A DNA stretch of 64,000 nucleotides from assembly GCA_914767885.1 (NCBI GenBank), contig CAJZBQ010000037.1, positions 1 through 64,000 of the forward strand, in the 5' to 3' direction. A model generated the notes under the pieces. It was not told the DNA's origin, did no database searches, and worked only from the letters and a program-made list of their open reading frames with translations. Numbering within the stretch: position 1 is the first letter of the stretch; each line of letters opens with the position of its first letter. This document shows positions 1 to 9,693 of this stretch, in pieces. The position numbers and the translations under genes were made by a program. Source of the stretch: Blepharisma stoltei. Taxonomy: Eukaryota > Ciliophora > Heterotrichea > Heterotrichida > Blepharismidae.

Positions 1-1771
1 TAACACCCTAACACCCTAACACCCTAGACACCCTAACACCCTAACACCCTAGACACCCTAACACCCTAACACCCTAACACCCTAACACCCTAACACCCTA
101 ACACCCTAACACCCTAACACCCTAACTACCCTAACACCCTAACACCCTAACACCCTAACACCCTAACACCCTAACACCCTAACACCCTAACACCCTAACA
201 CCCTAACACCCTAACACCCTAACACCCTAACACCCTAACACCCTAACACCCTAACACCCTAACACCCTAACACCCTAAACACCCTAACACCCTAACACCC
301 TAACACCCTAACACCCTAACACCCTAACACCCTAACACCCTAACACCCTAACACCCTAACACCCTAACACCCTAACACCCTAACACCCTAACACCCTAAC
401 ACCCTAACACCCTAACACCCTAACACCCTAACACCCTAACACCCTAACACCCTAACACCCTAACACCCTAACACCCCTAACACCCTAACACCCTAACACC
501 CTAACACCCTAACACCCTAAACACCCTAACACCCTAACACCCTAACACCCCTAACACCCTAACACCCTAACACCCTAACACCCTAACACCCTAACACCCT
601 AACACCCTAACACCCTAACACCCTAACACCCTAACACCCTAACACCCTAACACCCTAACACCCCTAACACCCTAACACCCTAACACCCTAACACCCTAAC
701 ACCCTAAACACCCTAACACCCTAACACCCTAACACCCTAACACCCTAACACCCTAACACCCTAACACCCTAACACCCTAACACCCTAACACCCTAACACC
801 CTAACACCCTAACACCCTAACACCCTAACACCCTAACACCCCTAACACCCTAACACCCTAACACCCTAACACCCTAACACCCTAACACCCTAACACCCTA
901 ACACCCTAACACCCTAACACCCTAACACCCTAACACCCTAACACCCTAACACCCTAACACCCTAACACCCTAACACCCTAACACCCTAACACCCTAACAC
1001 CCTAACACCCTAACACCCTAACACCCTAACACCCTAACACCCTAACACCCTAACACCCTAACACCCTAACACCCTAACACCCTAAACACCCTAACACCCT
1101 AACACCCTAACACCCTAACACCCTAACACCCTAACACCCTAACACCCTAACACCCTAACACCCTAACACCCTAACACCCTAACACCCTAACACCCTAACA
1201 CCCTAACACCCTAACACCCTAACACCCTAACACCCTAACACCCTAACACCCTAACACCCTAACACCCCTAACACCCTAACACCCTAACACCCTAACACCC
1301 TAAACACCCCTAACACCCTAACACCCTAACACCCTAACACCCTAACACCCTAACACACCCTAACACCCTAACACCCTAACACCCTAACACCCTAACACCC
1401 TAACACCCTAACACCCTAACACCCTAACACCCTAACACCCTAACACCCTAACACCCTAACACCCTAACACCCTAACACCCTAACACCCTAACACCCTAAC
1501 ACCCTAACACCCTAACACCCTAACACCCTAACACCCTAACACCCTAACACCCTAACACCCTAACACCCTAACACCCTAACACCCTAACACCCTAACACCC
1601 TAACACCCTAACACCCTAACACCCTAACACCCTAACACCCTAACACCCTAACACCCTAACACCCTAACACCCTAACACCCTAACACCCTAACACCCTAAC
1701 ACCCTAACACCCTAACACCCTAACACCCTAACACCCTAACACCCTAACACCCTAACACCCCTAACACCCTA
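1..1771. repeat. Telomeric repeat array (CCCTAACA)n
   Basis: About 220 tandem copies of the octamer CCCTAACA, C-rich strand 5' to 3', as expected for the left end of a chromosome. Occasional variants (extra C, extra A, CCCTAGACA near the outer end) are scattered through it. The same octamer is the telomere repeat of the heterotrichs Stentor and Blepharisma (established knowledge). The array passes into unique sequence at about 1772 with no subtelomeric repeat, inside an open reading frame. Confidence 0.97.
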
Positions 1772-3007
1772 ATAAAGCAGCGAGCAGAAAGGCCAACAAT
1801 ATTTGATATCTTAACTAATGAGTTTTTAGTCAACAAAACTCTAAGTTTAGGCATTACAATTCCACAAACATCTGCTATGAATGTAGCTATTTGCAAAATT
1901 CAACTTAATAAAGAAAGGGAAAGAAATGAGCAGCTTGAAAAAAAGTTATCTAAATATAGAAAAAAGAATACAGCCAAAACAAGTGAAATTGAGTTGCTTA
2001 AAGAAGAAATAGCTCACTTAAACAGTATAATAAATGACAATAAAAAAAACGAGAAAGACCTCAAAGACAGTAATGAAGAATTGATAAATTCTCAAAGAAT
2101 TAAGATTACTCAAGATCTTATCAAAAATAACGAAGCAGAAAAAGCCCAAAAGATCCAAGAGCTAAGAGAGAAAAGATTTGAAATTTGAAATAGATCAAAT
2201 GGCCAAGACTTAGAGCAAGATTTTAGGAGAACCTGCTCAAAGTACAGTAGCGATATCTATGCTGATGAGCAAGCTTATCAAGATTATACTAATGCTTATC
2301 GCCAGAAAACATCTCTTTATACAATTGATAATGATTTAAACAGAACTAATTTGATTATTTATGATACAGAAAATGATAGTAGGGAAGTCAGGATAGTTGA
2401 TACTCATGAATCTCTGGATTTAGGCACTTGCATTGCTCAGCTTCCTAATGGTAATTTATTTTGCTTTGGTAAAGACTCACCAATAATTTCTGGGACTACA
2501 TTGATAATTGATGAGAATTATAGAGCTCGGGAGCTGCCATCTGGAACTCATTGCTATTCATCATCAGCTATCTATTTCAATAATAGTGTTTATTGCTTTG
2601 GGGGAATTAATAATAAGGGTTCTATAACTCTATCAGAGAGATTTGATTTAAATAAAAACAGATGAACTAAATTAAAGTCACTACCACAAGCTGATCACGG
2701 TTGCAAGAGTGTAATGTTTAATGGGAATATTGTGATTTCTGGATATAATAAACATCTTTTGAGGTACTCAATTGGTAAGAACACTTTCGCAAAAATTCCT
2801 TATGATTTTAAAGAATTTAAACAAAAGATTCTTTTAAGTGCAGAGAGATTGTATTTAATTGAATGCCAAAATGGATCAATCTATGAAAGTGAATTGTCAA
2901 GTGACACTGCCTGGAGGCCAATTGGAGACTCAATAATAAATTCTTTTCATCAAATTTATGTGTCATATAATAAAGGAGGAATAAACATAGCTGTTTATAT
3001 CCTGTAA
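1772..3007 (+). CDS. 5'-truncated protein kinase / coiled-coil / kelch-repeat protein
   Basis: The reading frame is open from the last telomere unit to the TAA at 3005-3007 if TGA is Trp. The first residues, QRAERPTIFDIL, look like subdomain XI of a protein kinase catalytic domain (conserved Arg-Pro), so the rest of the kinase is missing beyond the telomere. A charged coiled coil follows (about 1900-2185) and then kelch-type repeats (about 2350-3000) with FCFGG-like beta strands. The TGA at 2663-2665 falls on the conserved kelch Trp (NKNRWTKLKSLP), which is good evidence for UGA=Trp. The other TGA is at 2186-2188. An internal ATG lies at 1877 but the frame runs upstream of it. The gene is probably a broken, non-functional end, unless a shorter protein is made from 1877. 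The kinase assignment rests on about 12 residues; the kelch assignment is firmer. Confidence 0.75.
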
Positions 3008-3719
3008 CGAAATTTTGAAATAATTGGTTTGGCATTAATCGGTTTTTAATTATATAAATTGGAATTCTTGACTTTATAAGTAGACATTTGCTTTTAAAAA
3101 CCCGATTACTGCTGGCTAGACAAATCTGAGCTTCGCTCGAAAGTGTAATAGACTATATTGCACTCATTTATAGTGTAGTTACTCCCCTCTTTAAATCGGA
3201 ACAAGAGATCCGTAAAATATAAATTAGCCCTCCTTTCTATTTGAACAAAATTTTATAAGTAAAAATAGCAATTTATATATAAATAGTTTAATACTCAATT
3301 TAATGCCACCAAAATCGAATTTTAACGATAAAATAATTCTATTTTAAATGGAGAAGGGAAACAGAATACTATTAAGCAAATAGAACTTTGAAAAAAGACA
3401 AATTTTATAAAAATATGTTATTTTATAAAAGTTTATATAAAATTTTTAACTATTATAAAATCTATTTCTTTATAAATATTTAAACACTCCTTGAATTGGA
3501 ATTTTTATGCAAGTGGGAGTTTATTAGTTACTTCAAGTTCAATTTAGAGGGAAAAATATTAACCAAGCTGGATGAAATTCATAGGTAATAAATAGGTTTC
3601 ATTTGATAATCTTTTACTATTAAATCTTAACTCTTTAAATTCTTTTATTAATCAATCTATTTATATGCCCATGCCCTTATTCAGCTAAAGCTATGCGAAT
3701 ATGCCTGCTAAATTGAAGT
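3008..3719. other. AT-rich intergenic sequence with a MITE-like end
   Basis: No coding frame recognised. From 3187 there is a motif of the form TTACTCCCCTCTTTAAATCG followed by a second related motif (CCTCCTTTCTATTTGAACAAAA, interrupted), which resembles one end of the third MITE terminal family described in the findings. I could not define the other end. Confidence 0.4.
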
Positions 3720-4965
3720 GAAATAAGTCAATTGTGATGGACAATAGAATTTGTCTTACCTAATATCGGAAATACTCACGATATGAATTCAGTATTGCAA
3801 ATTTTATCTAATACTAAAGGTTTTGAAGGTATAACAACTTGCATAAGGCTCCCTTTTTCACTTATCTTGCTAATATTTTAAAGCTCATGAAATCAAAACC
3901 AGGCAATTTATCTTCTGCTATATCCCAATTCAAAAATTAATTAAGCTCAGAATTCACAATCGTAACCTTTATTTAGTTCAAAGGATACAACCAAAAATGA
4001 CTCCAAAGAGCTTTTCCAAATTATCATCTCAAAAAGTAGCTGATGAAAAGCCTAATTTTGGCTTGTTCTTAATAAAAAGATTTATTTGTAGAGGGCATGA
4101 TTCAGACTCTTCATATGAAAGCAACTCGTTTTTGTTGTGCCTACATTAAAGGAGTATCCAAAGCTATATAGATGGGCTAAAGAATTCATAGAAATTTCAA
4201 GGAGAGAATACTCCTTATTGTGACAAATACGACTTCTTGAGAGATACCATAATTGAGACAAAGCGTATTGATACTTCAGCTAATTTAGCTTTCTATTTCG
4301 CTCCATCCTCAGCCTCTTTCACTGCAGAAGACAGCATATCAATTGAAAACAACATTTATGTGCTTTATGGAGTTATCTGACATATTGGGACAAGTAATTC
4401 TGGGCACTATTTTGCTTATACTTATTGTGAAGCTGAGAGTTCATGAGTTGAGTATAATGACTAGATGGTATCTTTTGTGGATAAGCTGATTTTAGAAACG
4501 CTTATATGCTCTTCTATAAAAATAAACATTAATTTTGTGTTAAATGGTTAATCTATATAATCAAATTGCGACTTGACTAGTGATTCTATTATTTATTTTG
4601 GCCTGAAAGACAAACATTATTTTGTAGGAAAAGCACTATAATTTAATTTTACAAATAGGCTCTTCAGACTAGTAGCTCTCTTTGAATATGCCTGCTTATT
4701 ATTGAAATAAGTTTTTGAATTGAATATACAGCATAGTGAGAAACATCCTTACGTAGAGTATTTATTTATCAATAAACGCATCAGTAAAGTCAATAATAGT
4801 TTAACTATGGACTTTGTTTGGTAAGATGAAAATGAAAAGGGCATTGACCTTATTATTCATGATTAAGATCTGCAGCAAGGATTATGAAACAGTCTTGCTG
4901 AATATCAGATTTCAATTCACTTTTTTCGATACTATTTTAGTTACTCTTAAATTATAAGAAATATA
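3720..4965 (+). pseudogene. Ubiquitin-specific protease (USP, peptidase C19) relic
   Basis: Near 3753-3800 the frame reads NIGNTHDMNSVLQIL, which matches the USP Cys box (GNTCYMNSxLQ), but the catalytic Cys and the following aromatic residue are replaced by His-Asp. Around 4000 a stretch resembles the 'DAxELF' segment. Near 4345-4470 the frame reads GVIWHIGTSNSGHYFAY followed by WVEYND, which matches the USP His box and the segment after it. The boxes are in different frames, so at least one frameshift lies near 4040. The downstream frame also has about nine in-frame TAA/TAG codons (for example just before RSIQSYIDGL and just after YND). This is most simply a decaying copy. A reading with UAR=Gln would keep the downstream frame open but cannot explain the missing catalytic Cys. 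Identity as USP is fairly sure; functionality is unlikely. Confidence 0.65.
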
Positions 4966-5703
4966 CCTACAGAACTTTTTTGAAAATCTTTTAAGCACCT
5001 TTGGAAGTGTGCTCCATACAGGCATGCATTTCGAGCGGCTATCAACTAAGTCCATCCCTCCTCCCATTCCCTTCACCATTTTGGCTGGGACAATCCAGTT
5101 TGCAAGATCCGCATACCTGGACACTTTTCGACCTCCGAGAATAGTTAAATCAAGATGGTCGCCACGGACAATTGCGAAACTAGTGCTGCTTGAGAAAATT
5201 AAAGAGCCCTGGTTTTATGTATATTAAAAAATCAAATTTAAGCAGCGAGTAAGTCATATTTATCTATCTCAATTTGAGATCTAGCATTTATGGTAATTCA
5301 TTTTGGTGTTCAAAGTTGTGAGTCATCAAGGACATATTAACGCCATCACCATATTAATTATCTTTCATGCTGGGAATTTTCTGGATAATTTTATGCTTTA
5401 AATCTTTCCAAACAGGTTTTCATATTAGTCTAATAGCTAATTATATTATTCTCAAAATAAAATTTGAGAAAAATTAAAGTTTACTTATCAATTTTTTGAA
5501 TGAAAGATAATAGAATTAATGAACTAAAGTATATTTATTTCTATAGTTTATTATTATATTTCTCATTATAAATTTAAAACAATGATATTTCTTTTAGGCC
5601 ATTTACTTACTTTCCTTAAAGGTATTTAATATTTAAATAATAGCAGCACTTACTTATATTTATAGAAATAAGGTATTAACGAACCATCAAATGCGCATTC
5701 TCT
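4966..5703. other. AT-rich intergenic sequence
   Basis: A GC-richer patch (about 4990-5230) carries short open frames on both strands without recognisable domains. The rest is AT-rich with no gene, hairpin or MITE end that I can support. Confidence 0.35.
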
Positions 5704-8170
5704 CTATAATAATATATCTATAGTTTGCCGCAAATAAATTAGTTTTCCAACTAACTCATCAAGCAAAGTTGCTCTTGCAAAAGCCTGCACCTTCACACAG
5801 CATTGAGAGCAGGTTGAGTCGCTAATCCTACTGCATTTTCTGCAAAGTATATGACCACAAGGAATTGTAAAAACTGCTTCTTCTACTAAATTTAAGCAAT
5901 TCATACACGAAAAATCACTTTCAAAAGCACTCATCGCGTGATCTAATTTCTCAATGACCTTTGGCAGATTTTCTTCTTTCTCTCTAAGAAGCTCCAATTG
6001 TTTTTTTAAGTCTTTGAATTTTGGATCGTTCAGCTGGGATTTTGCATCTTCAAGCTGAGACTCCAGCTGAGAAATTATTTGAGTTTGGCTTAAAGACATG
6101 GTTTTCATATATTCTTGAGCCTTTAAGTGATTCAAAATTTCTTCTTTTAGCTCCGCACACTCTATTTCTAGCTGAGCTATTCTTGCTTGTAAGCGATTTT
6201 GGTCTTCTTTTATAGGTGAAAATTGGATAGGCTTTTCACGCTGTGATAATTCTCGCTTTAGTTTTATGACTTCTTGGAGATGGCTGGAGTTGAAATTTTT
6301 TTCATTATTTAGCTCTGCTTGAAGTTCATAAATTTTGGCTTGAAATAGAGATTCCTGGTCTTTATATTTCAGCTTTAATCTTTCCTTTTTGCGCATTGCT
6401 TCTTCGAGACTTTTTTCAAGCTTCTTAAACTTCGATTTCATTGAAGAATTTTCTTCTTTATTTTCCTTAAGCTCTTTTATAATTTGGTCGAATTTTAAAG
6501 CTTTTTCTTGAAATTCTTGGAAATTCTTTTCTTTTTCAAGCTTTTCTTTATTAACTTCCTCCTCCGTGAGCAAACAAAATCATTGGAATAATCCCTAGTT
6601 TTTACTCAAAACCTACCTCCGTGGGTAAGCAAATTTTTTTATGAGAAAAAATTTTGATATATATAAAAGATAATTTATTATAATTCAATTTTAGCTTATT
6701 CTTTTAATCTACAAATTAAATTAATTTTTACATATTCGATATTTTTTTAAATTTAAATTTTTATATAAATTGTTTTATAACCCCCCTCTGGAACAAAATT
6801 GTTTTGATCGCTCAGGAGGGGGAGTAAGGGCATCGATTTCGCTTATTAAATCTTCACATTTTCCATTTGACTCAGCTATTTGGCTGTTTTTGGTATTTAT
6901 TTCTTCTCCTAAATGCCTCAGATTTTCACTATAAGACTTTATCTGGTTTTCATTTTTCTTTATATTTTCCTCCATTTCTCTGATTTCAAGAGTTTTAACC
7001 TTTAAATCCTGTGAGATTGTTTGGATTAATTTTTCATATCTGAAGGACTCTATTTGCTGCTTTTTTCTCAATTCCTCTACACTAGCTAGCAGCTCATAGC
7101 GTGAGTTCATTGATCGTTCCAGCTTATCTTCAGCGTCATTCTTTTGTTTAGTCATTGAATATAGCTGATCACCAAGAGAATAAGCTTGCTTTTGAAACTC
7201 TTCCAATTTTTGCCTTAAATCGTCGTCAGAGTTTACAGAAATTTGATTCACTGCTTGCGTTTTATTCTGATTTTCAGCCTGCATTTTTTTTAATGCTTCT
7301 TTGAGTTCACTTATCATTGAGCTCGAAATTTCCAATTGACTTTCAACGTTATTTAAATTTTCTTGTAAAATTATGACTTTTTCATTTAATTTAGAATTTT
7401 GTGATTCGAGATCAGATTTTGATTTTCGGACTTGGCTTATTTCATCTTTTAAGGTTTCGTTGGCCTTTTTGAGATGATTTAGCTCATCGATTAACTTTAA
7501 TTTTTCTTCAGCCAGATCATCAGTTGCTTCTTGCAATTTTTTATCTAGTCTTTGCATTTGGCCTTTAGAAACTGCAATTTCATGTTCTAATTTTTTGCAA
7601 ACCCTCTCTCAGTCATTATTTTCTCTTGTCCTTAATAGAGATTACCTTATCAATAATAACTTGATTAAGTTTTTTGATTTCGTTAGTCAAATCTGCCTGA
7701 TTTTCTTTGAGTTTTGAGCTCAGCAATTTTTCTTGATTATTTAAACTTTGCTCGGCTTCGTTTTTTTCTTTTAACTCGCCAATGTGTCTTTTCAAGGAGC
7801 TATTTTCTTTTTGTAGTTCCATATTTTTCTCTCGAAGTTCGATATTTTTGTTTTTTTCTTCTCTGCAAGCATTTCCAATGGCCTCAAAATGTTTTCCAAG
7901 GCTTTCTAAAGCAATCGATCTTTCCTCAAGGTCTTTTCTTTGTTCTTCTACTTTTTTTCCAAGCTCGTTCATTAGCTGTCGGTCTGATCCTGGAGTATTG
8001 AGCTCAGTAATACTGGAAGTTCTTGTTAAGCCAATGCTACCTGGAACAGTAGTTTGGACTCTGCGAATTTTTGGCAGTCCAAACATTATTGCTGCTCTGC
8101 TTAAAGGTTTTGGCTGTTTTTGCCTATATAAATTGTTCATATTTTTTAACTTATTAGAAAATTCATCCAT
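5704..8170 (-). CDS. Long coiled-coil protein with C-terminal RING finger
   Basis: Starts at ATG 8170 and stops at TAG 5706-5704. The N-terminal about 45 residues are basic. Then about 700 residues are almost uninterrupted heptad-rich coiled coil. A C3HC4 RING finger lies at the C-terminus (Cys-x2-Cys, then CGHILCRKC, then Cys-x2-Cys; about 5800-5910). RING proteins of this build are usually E3 ubiquitin ligases, with the coiled coil giving dimerisation or partner binding (family knowledge); the substrate is unknown. The frame is interrupted twice: by a 273-bp MITE-type IES (6554-6826), whose removal joins EIDAL to NKEKLEKE exactly in frame, and by a one-base shift near 7605-7615 in a run of A (DKRK then stop, versus the continuing frame WERVCKKLEHE). 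The second could be an assembly indel or could mean two adjacent genes. Confidence 0.75.
6554..6826. mobile_element. MITE-type IES inside the RING gene (273 bp)
   Basis: Flanked by TA at 6552-6553 and 6825-6826. The ends are inverted copies of a TTAACTCCCCCTCCGTGAGC-like motif followed by GAACAAAA. A second, inward copy sits near the left end (CCTACCTCCGTGGG). The inner body is AT-rich and resembles the bodies of the other MITEs in the window. Removing one TA plus the element restores the coiled-coil frame of the host gene on the minus strand. Confidence 0.8.
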
Positions 8171-8328
8171 TTTTGAAAAAAGAGCAACATGAATCCTAAA
8201 TATAGTCTAACTAATTACGGAGCTATTAATTTGCATTACTTCCCAGTTTATTAATACTTTGACGAAAAACATTTTATTATTCAATTTTTTTATCTATTAA
8301 TGCTATATTAAAAGTTTCCTATAAATTC

Positions 8329-8416
8329 TATAGTTAGTGACACTGACTGGCACGGGGTGCTTTTGGCTCGAAACTGAGCCAAAAGCACCCCGTGCCAGTC
8401 AGTGTCACTGACTATA
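8329..8416. repeat. Near-perfect 41-bp inverted repeat (hairpin)
   Basis: Arms 8329-8369 and 8376-8416 with a 6-bp loop and a single mismatch. Both outer ends are TATAG/CTATA. The GC-rich core (CTGGCACGGGGTGC) stands out from the AT-rich surroundings. It sits between two divergently transcribed genes (RING gene minus, AN1 gene plus). It could be a foldback element inserted at TA or a regulatory structure. Confidence 0.9.
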
Positions 8417-8479
8417 GCATTTTCTCTTATTGAAAAATTCATTTTACTGTTCAGATACGTTTAGAATATTTTCGAAAAA

Positions 8480-9674
8480 ATGGAATTTGCTAACTTAGGA
8501 GCACATTGCGCACATCCAGGATGCAACCAGCAAGATTTTTTACCCTTCAAGTGCGATTTATGCAGGCTCGACTTTTGCCAATATCATAGGAGCTTGACAG
8601 AACATCGCTGTACAAGAGAACCGAAAGGCTGGGAAATTTTCAAATGCCCTATTTGCAATCGAGCTATTGACCTAATCCCTGGCCAAGACCCTAATATAAC
8701 GTGGGAAAGCCATATGAACTCTGGAGGCTGTCAAGAACCAGAAAAGAAAAAGTGTCCAGTTCCCAAGTGCAATAAAACATTAACTGGAGTCAACTGTGTC
8801 GAGTGCAATCGATGCCATCAAACTTTCTGCTTAACCCACCGATACTCCGACACTCATAACTGTGTTCATCCCTTAGAAAGAATCATAATTGATATGATGG
8901 TGTCGACGAAATATGCCAGTAAACCATCCTGATCGTAAGGGTCACTATGTAGTCTAAATCACGGTTCAGGCTCTTTAACTCTAACGTTTACCTATTGGAT
9001 TTTAGATGTTTGGAGGTAGGTGACCTTCGAGTCAGTTGGTGCTGAGTCAAGATCAAGTATTGCACCTGACTCTTTATTAATTTATGAAAGAAAAATACCT
9101 TTAGTCATTTTAAAAAACAAATTTAAAACAGGAGATAAAGATGAAATTTTTAAATTTATTTTTCAATTTTTCCTTTTTAAAAGTCATTGCTCTTAAAGAT
9201 CTATATAAAGGGTACGCACTATATTGATTATCCAGACGGTTTAGGGCAACGGTAATTTTCTAGAGAGTGAGGTTCTTTTTTCCTGGGTGTCATCTCTCCG
9301 AAAGTTAACCTATAGGAACGATCGTACTAGCCTTATGGTATGCTGAAAGCGGACTTAGTAACTCATTGAAACTCTTGGGATTCACAGTGAAAGCCCTTTA
9401 CCTTAAGATCTTTATTCCAATAGTAGCTAAATTCCCGCCTGACAAGTAGGTTATATAGCGCTTTTCCTAAGATGGCGCATTGCACGCCATCTTAAGAAAG
9501 GCGCTATATCATTTATCGGAAGCTTGAGGGTATCAAATCTTGGAGACTTTAAAACTTTTTAATTTAGAAAGAATCACCAAGCCACACGGAGGTTTTCAGT
9601 GTAAGCGCTGCCCTCGAGTTTTTCCCAAAAGTGGCGATCTCATCCAGCACATGAGGGCAGAACATTTGGCTTAA
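8480..9674 (+). CDS. AN1-AN1-C2H2 zinc-finger protein (ZFAND2 / SAP11-like)
   Basis: ATG at 8480; stop TAA at 9672-9674 after removal of a 619-bp IES (8914-9532), giving about 191 residues. Two AN1 fingers lie at about residues 8-47 (CAHPGCNQQDFLPFKCDLC, then FCQYHR..HRC) and about 92-133 (CPVPKCNKTLTG, then FCLTHR..HNC). After the IES comes a C2H2 finger, FQCKRCPRVFPKSGDLIQHM, near the C-terminus. Double AN1 plus C2H2 is the layout of plant SAP11/12; animal ZFAND2 proteins have two AN1 fingers and bind the proteasome/p97 system in stress responses (family knowledge). Without IES removal the frame would end at the TAA 8936-8938 and lose the third finger. The join VSTKY|QILETL is in frame at a TA, which supports the model. 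Confidence 0.8.
8914..9532. other. Putative TA-bounded IES in the AN1 gene (619 bp)
   Basis: TA at 8912-8913 (codon TAT) and at 9531-9532 (codon TAT) are in the same codon phase; joining them fuses the AN1 part to the C2H2 part in frame. It contains a 25-bp inverted repeat (9453-9509) but no MITE terminal motifs that I recognise. Other TA choices near the left edge (8919-8920) are possible, so the left boundary is less certain than the need for an insertion. Confidence 0.65.
9453..9509. repeat. 25-bp inverted repeat within the AN1-gene IES
   Basis: Arms 9453-9477 and 9485-9509, 7-bp loop, two mismatches; core motif AAGATGGCG. The outer ends are ATATAGCGC. Confidence 0.8.
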
Positions 9675-9693
9675 TTTTATTAATTACACATAT

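Noticed and set aside
1-1771. CRISPR-like array
   Set aside because: Pure 8-mer telomere repeat without spacers.
7605-7640. A 15-16 nt intron to explain the frameshift in the RING gene (GTAATCTCTATTAAG)
   Set aside because: It is 15 nt and would not shift the frame; a 16-nt GT...AG candidate before the stop is absent. A base indel is simpler.
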